From Chryseobacterium panacisoli (lineage in GTDB: Bacteria > Bacteroidota > Bacteroidia > Flavobacteriales > Weeksellaceae), in the NCBI RefSeq assembly GCF_008274625.1, contig NZ_VTRU01000001.1:806001-870000 (forward strand): a stretch of DNA of 64,000 bases, written 5' to 3'. This document shows, piece after piece, positions 25,500 to 34,200 of the stretch. The translations under genes were made by a program, and so were the position numbers. The notes beneath the pieces were generated by a model that did no database searches, was not told the DNA's origin, and saw nothing but the letters and a program-made list of their open reading frames with translations. Position 1 is the stretch's first letter. Each line of letters begins with the position of its first letter.

Positions 25500-26330
25500 T
25501 TACATGGACATTTTCGCCACCACAGAGATTCCTACTTGTTCTCTGTATTTTTTGGGGGAACATCCTACCGATTTTTTAAAATACCTGCTGAAATAAAATT
25601 CGTCGGTAAATCCTAGCTCTGAAGCAATTTCCTTTACAGACCTATAGGTTAAATGCAGCAATTTTTTGGATTCCAGGATGATTCTTTCATTGATAAGCTG
25701 AGTAGGCGTTTTTGCAAATTCTTTCTTTACAGCCTTGCTTAGTGTATTATTGGTTATGCTCAATCTGTCACTGTAAAATGACAGCTCCTTTTCATTTTTA
25801 AAATGAACCTCCAGCAGTTTCTGAAATTCAGCAGCATTTTTATTGGGCAGTTTATCATGAGAAAACCTACTATTCTCAATACTGCTTTTCTGTTTGCTTC
25901 CAATGGCGAGGATAAGCTGTATATAGGTTTTGATAATAGATTCCGAAAACTGATGCTTTTCAGATTCTTCTTTTTTGATGTGATTAAAAAGTTCAAGAAT
26001 ATAATGATAATTTCCTTCTGACAGCTCAACTCCCGGGTTCAGATAAATATTATTGAAAAGAAGCCCGTTGCAGGCCACTTCTTCTTTATGATATTCTATA
26101 CAGTAATAATCACCATGGAAGAAAAGTACATCAATATTTTCATCAGATTCCGAGACCAGTTTCAGTTTCTGATAAGGGGAAAGAAACAGTATATTGTGTC
26201 CGCTGTAAGAATAATTAATATCATCCACAGAGAAAACACCGGAACCTTTCCATAGAACAACCCTGTAGTTTTCAGTGGTGAATTCTGACGGAAGATTTGA
26301 GGTGTGGTAAGACTGTATTTTTATTTCCAT
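25500..26330 (-). CDS. AraC-family transcriptional regulator
   Basis: A 276-residue regulator. The N-terminal half is a cupin-like sensor (RVVLWKGSGVFSVDD, HNILFLSPYQKL, VLFFHGDYYC). The C-terminal 100 residues have the two helix-turn-helices of AraC proteins: LSITNNTLSKAVKKEF and the highly conserved SVKEIASELGFTDEFYFSRYFKK with GCSPKKYR. I chose ATG at 26330; the upstream TTG at 26339 is unnecessary. It lies directly upstream of the DUF417 gene on the same strand and probably regulates it, as RclR regulates rclC, but the ligand is unknown. Confidence 0.92.
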   Translation of the reverse strand: MEIKIQSYHTSNLPSEFTTENYRVVLWKGSGVFSVDDINYSYSGHNILFLSPYQKLKLVSESDENIDVLFFHGDYYCIEYHKEEVACNGLLFNNIYLNPGVELSEGNYHYILELFNHIKKEESEKHQFSESIIKTYIQLILAIGSKQKSSIENSRFSHDKLPNKNAAEFQKLLEVHFKNEKELSFYSDRLSITNNTLSKAVKKEFAKTPTQLINERIILESKKLLHLTYRSVKEIASELGFTDEFYFSRYFKKSVGCSPKKYREQVGISVVAKMSM

Positions 26331-26487
26331 GATAAGCAATTTTAAAAACTAATGACACTAATGACTCACAAACAACACCATCCGTATGGTTTTCATTTGT
26401 GATTTTTGTGAAAAAATTTGTGTAATTCGTGTTTTAAAAAAACATATTTTCTATTCTTTCAGGAATTACCAATATTCCATAAAAACA

Positions 26488-26509
26488 AAAGCCGGAAAAT
26501 TCCGGCTTT
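26488..26509. terminator. Terminator of dnaN
   Basis: The perfect palindrome AAAGCCGGAA / TTCCGGCTTT (with an AA centre) lies 22 bases after the dnaN stop. It has T-rich flank on both sides. Confidence 0.85.
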
Positions 26510-26530
26510 CTATTATTTGTTATCTTACTA

Positions 26531-27661
26531 TTACAACCCGATAACCGGCATTGATAACATTAGGATATTTTCATTTTCTTCAAGACCGTCAAGTGGTTCA
26601 ATGATCCCTGGTCTGTTAGGTTGAGACATTTTCATAGTGATATCGTCAGATCCTAAAATGGTCAGCATTTCAGTTAAAAATTTAGAGCTGAATCCGATAT
26701 TGATATCTTCTCCGTTGTAGTCACAAGGAATCTGCATGTCTGCTTTGTTGGCATATTCAGTATCTTCTGCATGAAGGTGAAGAATATTTCCGGAAAGCTT
26801 GAATCTTACCTGATTGGTAGATTTATTGGACATGATAGATGCTCTTTTGATCGCTCCTAATAGAAGATTTCTGTTGATCGTCAATACATTTGGATTTTCC
26901 TTTGGAATTACCGCTGTATAGTTTGGATATTTACCATCAATCAGTCTACAGATCCAGATATGCTTACCAAAAGTAAACTTGGCCATATTCTCATTGAAGT
27001 CGATCGTAACGTCTTCGTTAGAACTTGCCAGGATATTTTTGAAAATGTTAAGAGGCTTTTTAGGCATGATAAACTCCATCGGCTCAGCGTTCATCAGGTC
27101 AGCTCTTTTGTATACCACCAATCTGTGGGAGTCTGTAGATACGAAATTGGTTTCGTTTTCTCCAAACTGGAAAAGAACTCCTGTCATTACCGGACGAAGA
27201 GAATCATTACTTGTAGCAAATAGGGTGTTCGTCAAAGCTTCAGACAAAACCCCAGCTGGCATTGTAACACTTTGTGAAGCGTCAAATTCCGGCAATTCAG
27301 GATAGTCATCAGCATTGTCTAATGCTACTGCGAAATTATCTTTTTCATCTAAAATCTCAAGCTGGCTTCCCGTACCTTCGGCATTGTCTTTTACGACAAA
27401 TGTCAGAGGCTGTTCACCATAGGTCTTGATAAAATCCTGAAAAATTTTAGCAGGAACAGCAAATTTACCTGTATCATCAGACTTTACTTCCAGAGAAGTA
27501 ACAAGAGTTGTCTCGCCGTCAGATGCTGTAATGGTAACATTATTTCCGTCTAATTCAAAAAGATAGTTTTCTAAAATCGGTCTCGATTGAGAGCTTGATA
27601 TTACGCCACTTACAGTTTGCAACGCCTTCTGCAGTTCACCACTTGAAATAATAAATTTCAT
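26531..27661 (-). CDS. dnaN: DNA polymerase III beta subunit (sliding clamp)
   Basis: The clamp that tethers DNA polymerase to DNA. Its 376 residues are the normal length and form three similar domains. Family features visible are KFIISSGELQKALQTVSGVISS at the N-terminus (split: KFIISSGELQKAL), RPILENYLFEL, SRPVMTGVLF-like NDSLRPVMTGVLF, STDSHRLVVYKR, and the C-terminal peptide-binding end ENILMLSMPVIGL. It is monocistronic here, away from dnaA, with its own promoter box at 27684-27691 and terminator at 26488. The identification is firm. Confidence 0.97.
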   Translation of the reverse strand: MKFIISSGELQKALQTVSGVISSSQSRPILENYLFELDGNNVTITASDGETTLVTSLEVKSDDTGKFAVPAKIFQDFIKTYGEQPLTFVVKDNAEGTGSQLEILDEKDNFAVALDNADDYPELPEFDASQSVTMPAGVLSEALTNTLFATSNDSLRPVMTGVLFQFGENETNFVSTDSHRLVVYKRADLMNAEPMEFIMPKKPLNIFKNILASSNEDVTIDFNENMAKFTFGKHIWICRLIDGKYPNYTAVIPKENPNVLTINRNLLLGAIKRASIMSNKSTNQVRFKLSGNILHLHAEDTEYANKADMQIPCDYNGEDINIGFSSKFLTEMLTILGSDDITMKMSQPNRPGIIEPLDGLEENENILMLSMPVIGL

Positions 27662-27683
27662 AGATTTATAAAATAAGTTTCTA

Positions 27684-27691
27684 CAAATATA
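27684..27691 (-). promoter_or_regulatory. -7 box for dnaN
   Basis: TATATTTG on the minus strand matches TAnnTTTG, 23 bases before the dnaN ATG. The rest of the 335-base gap to dgkA holds only AT-rich sequence and the dgkA box. Confidence 0.55.
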
Positions 27692-27971
27692 ATAAATAGA
27701 TACTATAAAGAAAAGAATAATATGGAGGAGTTTTTCACAAATATCCTTAATCTGTTTTGAGCCTTGATATTATGCTTAAAATTTCTTTTGATCTTGCAAT
27801 TTTCATTAAAATATTCACTTTATCCAGCTTTCTATTTTGTAACTTTTTTCATCAAAACGCATTTAAAATGTCGGCATTAGAGCCAAAAGAGGATAAATAT
27901 TGATTATTTCCTTTGATAATATCCTGTTTCGAATATAAAAGATAATCCATACCAATTCAAAATACAAATCC

Positions 27972-27979
27972 TATCTTTG
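27972..27979 (+). promoter_or_regulatory. -7 box for dgkA
   Basis: TATCTTTG matches TAnnTTTG, 19 bases before the ATG at 27998. It supports that ATG over an upstream TTG that overlaps the box. Confidence 0.5.
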
Positions 27980-27997
27980 TCTGAAAAGTTCAGAATC

Positions 27998-28384
27998 ATG
28001 CAAAAACCTCCCATTCATAAAAGTTTTCTCAATGCTTTCCGGGGTGTTTTCATGATGATCAAAACAGAAAGAAATTTCCAGATCGAAGTTCTGGCATTCT
28101 TTGTTAACCTTTTTCTTATTTTTTATTTCAAATTAAGCAGTATAGATGCAGCATTGGTTCTTATTGCTTCTTTTGCTGTTTTAAGTGCTGAAATTTTCAA
28201 TACAGCTATTGAAAAGATCTGTGATATTATCCAGCCTGATTTCGATAAAAGAATTGGCTTTATTAAAGACATTGCTGCCGGTGCTGTAGTCCTGACAGCC
28301 ATTGCTTCAGTGATTGTTGGGATTCTGGTGTACGGAAAATATATTTTAAGATTGATCAGGACAATAAAACACCTGTTTTTATAA
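27998..28384 (+). CDS. dgkA: Diacylglycerol/undecaprenol kinase family protein
   Basis: A small integral membrane kinase of 128 residues that phosphorylates diacylglycerol or undecaprenol at the inner membrane. ERNFQIEVLAFF starts the first helix, AEIFNTAIEKICD is the conserved catalytic ExxNTAIE motif, and KDIAAGAVVLTAIASV is the third-helix signature. Three transmembrane segments are visible. In Gram-positive-like short members the substrate is undecaprenol; which one applies here is not known. The ATG at 27998 follows a -7 box. Confidence 0.9.
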   Translation: MQKPPIHKSFLNAFRGVFMMIKTERNFQIEVLAFFVNLFLIFYFKLSSIDAALVLIASFAVLSAEIFNTAIEKICDIIQPDFDKRIGFIKDIAAGAVVLTAIASVIVGILVYGKYILRLIRTIKHLFL

Positions 28385-28436
28385 TTCCAGATACTTTCAA
28401 TGAATATTTTTTATTATGTTCGCGAAAAATTAACTT

Positions 28437-28892
28437 ATGAAAAAGATTTTGACAGGGGTTCTGGGATTGGTACTTCTTTCATCATGTAGTAACGACAGCG
28501 ATACTTTACCTGTTGACAACAATGGAAATACAACGAGCAATGTTATCGGAACATGGAAAATACAAACTGAATATACCGTTTCCGGCACTGATAAAACAAC
28601 GGTTATAAAAGAATATGCTCCCGATGACTGCAAGAAGAAAAGCACTTATGAATTCAGAAATGACGGGAAGTATTATATGACCGACTATAACAGTGTGAAT
28701 TCTGAATGTCAAAAGGCAGAAGCTACCCTGAACTACACCTATTCTTCTGCAAATATGGAAATTACAATAGGAAATAATACGGCAAAAGTACTTGAGCTTT
28801 CCGCCAACAAATTTATTTTTCTTGTAACGGATAATGAGGATCATAACAACGACGGAATTAATGATTATACAAAATATGTTTTATATAAATAA
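28437..28892 (+). CDS. Lipocalin-like lipoprotein
   Basis: A 151-residue lipoprotein with a clear lipobox (LVLLSSC) in the first 18 residues. The mature part starts IGTWKIQTEYTV, then STYEFRNDGKYYMTDYN, and ends LVTDNEDHNNDGINDYTKYVLYK. The G-x-W start and alternating strands fit the small lipocalin-like families of Bacteroidota; its ligand is unknown. The acidic DHNNDGINDY loop could bind calcium. It lies 52 bases after dgkA on the same strand and shares the terminator at 28901-28951 with the opposing gene. Confidence 0.8.
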   Translation: MKKILTGVLGLVLLSSCSNDSDTLPVDNNGNTTSNVIGTWKIQTEYTVSGTDKTTVIKEYAPDDCKKKSTYEFRNDGKYYMTDYNSVNSECQKAEATLNYTYSSANMEITIGNNTAKVLELSANKFIFLVTDNEDHNNDGINDYTKYVLYK

Positions 28893-28900
28893 TCCGCATT

Positions 28901-28951
28901 GAAAATAATGAAAGCCTGCTAGCATGAATGTGACAGGCTTTTATTATTTTC
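28901..28951. terminator. Long bidirectional terminator hairpin
   Basis: An 18-base stem (GAAAATAATGAAAGCCTG with one mismatch to its complement) lies between converging genes at 28892 and 28970. The AT-rich lower stem gives T runs on both strands. Confidence 0.85.
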
Positions 28952-28969
28952 AATATTTTTCTTCTGATT

Positions 28970-29428
28970 CTATTTCACAGCGATCATGATATCCACTTCA
29001 GCATCTGACGGATTCTGTGCTTTTTTACCATAGATCTCAAAATCAGCTGTAAATATTCTTCCCAGATCCATTTCCCAGATTTTCAACCATTCATTGATTA
29101 CCAAATCTTTTGAAAGGTCTCCTTTTGTGGTAAATTTCACGTAATCTCCACCGTCAAAAGAATACCCAACCATTCCTTCAGGGATATTGTCAAGGTTTTT
29201 CACTTTACACCCCAAAACTGTTGTATAAGGCTTTGTATGATCTTTTTCGTAATCCGTATAAATGGAATAAATGGTATTGTCTATCTTATTCGGAATTGAA
29301 TTCAGAATATCTTCACTGATCATTTTTTCCCATAATACAGGGATATCCTTTGCTGCCTGCTCATTTTCATTGGTTGTTCTTACTGAGATTCCGATGACCT
29401 TAAAAGGTTCCACTTTCACGTTATTCAT
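28970..29428 (-). CDS. GyrI-like effector-binding domain protein
   Basis: A 152-residue protein with only the effector-binding (SOUL/GyrI-like) fold: VIGISVRTTNENEQAAKDIPVLW, IYSIYTDYEKDHTKPYTTVLG and the C-terminal LKIWEMDLGRIFTADFEIYG with Glu. These domains bind small hydrophobic or cationic ligands and are usually fused to AraC regulators; here there is no DNA-binding domain. I chose ATG at 29428 because a -7 box (29450-29457) overlaps the upstream start at 29452. It is a single gene. Confidence 0.8.
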   Translation of the reverse strand: MNNVKVEPFKVIGISVRTTNENEQAAKDIPVLWEKMISEDILNSIPNKIDNTIYSIYTDYEKDHTKPYTTVLGCKVKNLDNIPEGMVGYSFDGGDYVKFTTKGDLSKDLVINEWLKIWEMDLGRIFTADFEIYGKKAQNPSDAEVDIMIAVK

Positions 29429-29449
29429 TTTTTGATTTTTGTTGTAGGA

Positions 29450-29457
29450 CAAATATA
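29450..29457 (-). promoter_or_regulatory. -7 box for the GyrI-like gene
   Basis: TATATTTG on the minus strand matches TAnnTTTG, 21 bases before the ATG at 29428; it decides the start. Confidence 0.55.
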
Positions 29458-29501
29458 AGGACAGGTTGTGACAAGGGTATGTCAGGAGTATTGGCGTATT
29501 T

Positions 29502-29568
29502 TAAGTTTTGGCTAAAGCCATGGATTTGTATTTTATGGAAAGGATGGGCTAAAGCCCACCTCTATTGG
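29502..29568. repeat. GGCTAAAGCC-type dispersed palindrome, copy 3
   Basis: TTAAGTTTTGGCTAAAGCC and the next nine bases are identical to the start of the copy at 57871. It continues to GGGCTAAAGCCC and CTCTATTGG. It lies in the 166-base gap between two minus-strand genes. Confidence 0.75.
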
Positions 29569-29618
29569 ATATTTAATTACTAACTTTTATTGAGATTGCT
29601 TCGCTTTCCTGCCAATGA

Positions 29619-29951
29619 CTATTTTCCGACGTAAATAAATCCTTTCTTTCCGGATTTAAAAACAGTTTCGATTCTTTTATAGTCATCCACTTCGTATTCA
29701 TCTGCCTGAAGGATTTCTGCCTCTGTTACTTCAAAAAGGACTCCTTCTATCTGATCTTCATCGTTTCCTGAAAACTGTAGTACAGGATGGTATTTCTGCC
29801 CGCTTTTCCGTAAGACTTCAGGGTTTGTAATTTCAAGCATATTAAGCTTATATCCTGATAAAATGTCTTTCTCACCTTGTAAAAGCCTTCCAAAGGTTTC
29901 CATCTGTACCTGCTCTTTCTGTAAAGTTCCGTAAGAAAATAAATTCGGCAT
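29619..29951 (-). CDS. Gamma-glutamylcyclotransferase-like (AIG2) protein
   Basis: A compact 110-residue protein. The N-terminal LFSYGTLQKEQVQMETFGR holds the YGTL loop of the GGCT fold, and EGVLFEVTEAEILQADEYE holds the conserved catalytic-type Glu and following DxYE. Family members cleave gamma-glutamyl amino acids to 5-oxoproline, but many AIG2-like proteins have other or unknown substrates. The start overlaps the stop of the upstream SGNH hydrolase gene by one base (TAATG), so the two are translationally coupled. Confidence 0.85.
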   Translation of the reverse strand: MPNLFSYGTLQKEQVQMETFGRLLQGEKDILSGYKLNMLEITNPEVLRKSGQKYHPVLQFSGNDEDQIEGVLFEVTEAEILQADEYEVDDYKRIETVFKSGKKGFIYVGK

Positions 29952-30580
29952 TATAAATATTTTTCAATGATTGGGATAGCAACCTCAGCCATCATTCCAT
30001 AGCCTTTTTCGTTGGGATGTACTCCGTCTGCAGATAATAAAATCTCTTTATCTTCCAGGAAAGCAGCATAAAAATCAATATATCCCAGTGAATGTTCTGC
30101 TGCAAGATCTTTAAGCATTTGATTATAGATCACAACATCTTCGTTAATTCTTTTTTTCCCGGAGCTTACCACTACTCCATCAATTTTTTCAGAGAAAGGG
30201 AGAATGCTCACAAGATAAATTTCGTTGGAAAATTCTTTGGCATGTGCGATGGCAGCACTCATATTGCTCTTAAATTTTTCAGGGTCTACGATCTGCGCAC
30301 CTTCTTTTACGGCAAGATCATTGGCTCCATAGCTTAAAAAGACAATGTTTCCGTCTGCGGAATTTCTTGCGCTGAGCTCGTGGGGAATTCTTTTCAGTAA
30401 TCCTTCTGTAGTTTCTCCTCCGATTCCTAAATTGAATAAAATAAGTTCATCTCCATTTCCTTCGTGAAATTGCTGCAAGGCATATCTTTTCAAAATATCT
30501 ACCCAGCCTCCAAAAACGCCGTCATATTCCCCGTAAGTAATACTGTCACCGAAGAACAGCCCGTAAATAATTTTCTTCAT
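29951..30580 (-). CDS. SGNH/GDSL-family hydrolase
   Basis: A 209-residue esterase or lipase of the SGNH fold. Block I is LFFGDSITYGEYDG with the catalytic Ser, block II is GIGGETTEG with Gly, block III is LSYGANDLAV with Asn, and block V is DGVHPNEKGY with catalytic Asp and His. There is no signal peptide, so it probably acts in the cytoplasm, on an acyl ester of unknown identity. The gene is followed by the overlapping AIG2-like gene. Confidence 0.92.
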   Translation of the reverse strand: MKKIIYGLFFGDSITYGEYDGVFGGWVDILKRYALQQFHEGNGDELILFNLGIGGETTEGLLKRIPHELSARNSADGNIVFLSYGANDLAVKEGAQIVDPEKFKSNMSAAIAHAKEFSNEIYLVSILPFSEKIDGVVVSSGKKRINEDVVIYNQMLKDLAAEHSLGYIDFYAAFLEDKEILLSADGVHPNEKGYGMMAEVAIPIIEKYL

Positions 30581-30689
30581 TCAATTCTTATTGTTTTCTG
30601 TTTTGTTTAAGTAAAAATATTAAGAAAAAATTATTTAATGATCATCAACCGTTGAATTTATAGGAATCTATGCTGAATTTTTATTTGAA

Positions 30690-30825
30690 CCATCAAGATT
30701 TTGTAAGGAGTGAAGAATTATTAAGATAAAAGCTGAAGCTATTAGTAAGCAGACTGCTTTATTCATCGTTGATGAATCTTAACTTATCTTAAAATCTCTA
30801 CTGTTCTTAATGGTTTAAGATTTTT
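30690..30825. repeat. Intergenic element with AACCATCAAGA / CTTAATGGTT ends
   Basis: The gap between the SGNH gene and the barstar-like gene holds AACCATCAAGATTTTG at one side and TTCTTAATGGTTTAAG at the other, loosely inverted, similar to the element at 2678-2789. No gene is visible in this 263-base gap. Confidence 0.35.
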
Positions 30826-30843
30826 CTAATTACCCATTGCTCA

Positions 30844-31224
30844 TTATTCCAGCTTCAGAGCAATATTCCTATGTGACTCGATAATTTCCACCAGGATTTC
30901 AAAAAGGGTCTGCCCTTTTCCTTCAGTCAAATCATCTAATTTCTGCTGAATCAATTCTGTGTTGAATGGTTTTCCCTGCCTGATCTTATTTTCGTAAAAT
31001 TCACAGGTGGCATTAAAGCCCAGATCTTCTTTTGATTTCTGTGATTCTTTCCAGATGATTTCAATTTCTTCTTTGTTTTCAAATATTCCGAAACCTCCAT
31101 AGAGAATGTCATCAAATCCATCCAGCGTTCCTACTTTCCAATCTACATCTTTCATCAGAACGCTGGAAGCTTCTTCATAGAAACCTCCTAAAGATGAAAA
31201 ATGACCGCCATGGATGACGATCAT
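30844..31224 (-). CDS. Barstar-like ribonuclease inhibitor family protein
   Basis: A 126-residue protein that resembles the barstar fold: an N-terminal IVIHGGHFSSLGGFYEEA, then VDWKVGTLDGFDDILYGG, which matches the family's W-x..N/G-L-D-x-hydrophobic-D motif. Barstar blocks barnase-type RNases by covering their active site. No barnase-like gene is next to it. I chose ATG at 31224, after purL; an upstream TTG would overlap purL by 17 bases. It lies 14 bases after the purL stop and is probably co-transcribed with it. Confidence 0.7.
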   Translation of the reverse strand: MIVIHGGHFSSLGGFYEEASSVLMKDVDWKVGTLDGFDDILYGGFGIFENKEEIEIIWKESQKSKEDLGFNATCEFYENKIRQGKPFNTELIQQKLDDLTEGKGQTLFEILVEIIESHRNIALKLE

Positions 31225-31237
31225 TTTTCTTGTATTA

Positions 31238-34200
31238 TTATTTGAAGTATTCAACTCCGTTTTTGAATATATTGTGATAATTCGCAGTTGGTATATTTTT
31301 CATGAGACCTTCAGCAAATCGTTCCGGATGTCCCATTCTTCCATAGATCTTTCCACATGGGCTGGTGACTCCTTCAATTCCGAATAATGAGTTATTCGGG
31401 TTGAACGGCATTCCATGAGCGATATTTCCATCGAAATCGATGTACTGAGTCGCAATCTGTCCGTTTTCATACAGCTTTTTGATCTCTTCTTCTGAAGCCA
31501 TGAAACGTCCTTCTCCGTGAGAAATCGGAATGGTGAAGGTCTGACCTTTCATTCCTTTTAACCAAGGGCTTTCATCATTCACCACTTTTACTGTTACCAT
31601 CTGAGAGATGTGTCTTCTGATGGCATTATGAGCCAGCGTTGGAGAGTTTTCATCCAAATCTTTGATTCTTCCATAAGGCAGCAATCCAGATTTTACAAGA
31701 GCCTGGAATCCGTTACAGATCCCGATAATCATACCGTCTCTGTCTAACAATTCATGAACTGCATTTTTCATCTTCTCGTTTTTCAGAACGTTAACAATGA
31801 ATTTTGCAGAACCATCCGGCTCGTCACCTGCGGAAAAACCTCCGGAGAATGCCAGAATCTGAGAGGTTCTGATCTCTTCCACCCATGCATCAATGCTTTC
31901 CTCCAATAACTGGTGGTTGATATTGATCAAAGGTAAGCTGCTTACCACAGCGCCTTCTTTCTGGAATGCATTTAATGTGTCATACTCACAGTTGGTTCCC
32001 GGGAATACCGGAGCAAACACTTTCGGCTGTGCAATTCCGTGTTTTTTAATAATGATATTTCTTGGATGGATTGAGTTTGATTTTTCATCAATTTCAACCG
32101 TAATTTTTTCTTTTTCAACTGTCGGGAAAAGGTTCTCGAATGTATTTGTATTCGCTGATACAAGATCTGTGATATTGGATTCAAGACCATTGATTTTTAC
32201 AATACCAGAATCTTTTACTTCTCCGATAAGCTGAAGAGCAGCTGAGCTTAATTCTTCTTTTGCTTCAATAATTAAGCTTCCGATATTTTTAGCCAATAAA
32301 ACATTTTCATCAGCATTAACCTCAGCTCCTAATCTGTTTCCGAAGCTCATTTTTGCTAAAGCGACTGCAAGACCTCCTTCTTTCACTGTTTTCACAGAAA
32401 CAATTTTTCCAGCTTTAATATTTTCGAAAATAAATTCAAAAACTTCTTTTAAAGCATCATAGTTTGGAAGTCCGCTTTCCTGAGCGATATGATTGAAGAA
32501 ATACAGTTTGTTTCCTTCATTTTTCAATTCAGGAGAGATGATATTTTCTTTATCTCCATTGGCACATGCAAAAGAAATCAGGGTTGGCGGAACATTCAGA
32601 TCCTGGTACGTTCCACTCATGGAATCTTTCCCTCCGATGGCTGCAAGACCTAAATTGATCTGTGCATCATAAGCTCCTAAAAGAGAAGCTAAAGGTTTAC
32701 CCCATTTCTCCGGGTTTTGCCCTAGTTTCTCGAAGTATTCCTGGAAGCTTAGTCTGATATTTTTATAATCACCTCCCATGGCTACAATTTTCGCAACACT
32801 CTCCACTACGGCATAAGATGATCCTAACAGTGAGTTTTGTTTTGAAATTCCTGCATCAAATCCCCAGCTTGCCAAAGAAACTGTTTTCACGTCTTTTGCT
32901 CCTAAAATTGGCAGTGCCTGAACACTTCCCTCCATCAGGGTCTGCTGATATTTTCCACCTAAAGGCATTGCTACTGTAGTTGCCCCGATTGAAGAGTCAA
33001 ACATTTCAAGCAATCCTTTTTGGGAAGCTACATTTTTATCTTTTAAGATGTTCAGGAAGTTTTCTGCGGTGAACGCTTTTGTTTCTTCTTTTACGTCTTC
33101 AAGGTGATTGATTTTCACGTCCTGAGATTTTGAACAACCGTTGGTATCTAAGAAAGCTCTTGAAAGGTCTACAATTTTGTCTCCTTTCCAGAACATCTGC
33201 ATTCTTCCGGAATCTGTTACTTTCGCTACTTCTACGGCAACAATGTTTTCAGCTTCACAGAATTTAATGAATTTTTCTTTATCCTGAGGATCTACGACCA
33301 CTGCCATTCTTTCCTGAGATTCAGAAATAGCCAGTTCAGTTCCGTTTAATCCTTCATATTTTAAGGGTAATACATCAAGATTTACTTCTAAAGAGTCTGC
33401 AATTTCACCAATCGCCACAGAAACACCTCCTGCTCCGAAGTCGTTTGATTTTTTAATCAGCTTCGTCACTTCAGGATTTCTGAATAGTCTCTGAATTTTA
33501 CGTTCTTCTACTGCATTTCCTTTCTGAACTTCTGAGCTCATGGTATGGATAGAAGTTTCGTCCTGTTCTTTTGAGCTTCCGCTTGCGCCTCCTACTCCGT
33601 CACGACCTGTTGCGCCTCCTAAAATAATGATGGAATCACCATTTTCAGGCTTTTCACGTCTTACCCAATCCACAGGAACAGCTCCGGTAACGAAACCTAC
33701 TTCCATTCTCTTGGCTTTGTATCCTTCGTCATAGATTTCAGAAACCATTGTCGTTGCAAGGCCTATCTGGTTACCGTAAGATGAATATCCGTTGGCAGCC
33801 TGTTTTGTGATGGTTTTCTGAGGTAATTTTCCTGGTAATGTTTTATCAACCGGTTCCAAAACATCTGCAGCCCCTGTTAATCTCATCGCCTGGAAAACGA
33901 AAGATCTTCCTGATAACGGGTCTCTGATAGCTCCTCCCAAACAAGTTGAAGCTCCACCAAAAGGTTCAATCTCCGTTGGGTGATTGTGTGTTTCGTTTTT
34001 GAATAATAAATACCAAGGTTCTTTTTTACCGTCGTATTCTGCTTCAATCTGGATAGTACATGCATTGATCTCGTCAGAAATAACAAGGTTATCCAGATTC
34101 CCTGTTTTATGGAAATATTTACCGCATACAGTTGCCAGATCCATTAGAGAAATTGGCTTTAATTCGCGGCCTAAGAATTTTCTTTTTTCAATATAGTCAT

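Noticed and set aside
30844..31254. A TTG start for the barstar-like gene that overlaps purL
   Set aside because: An ATG at 31224 with an AAGAAAA-type leader lies just after the purL stop and starts the conserved domain.
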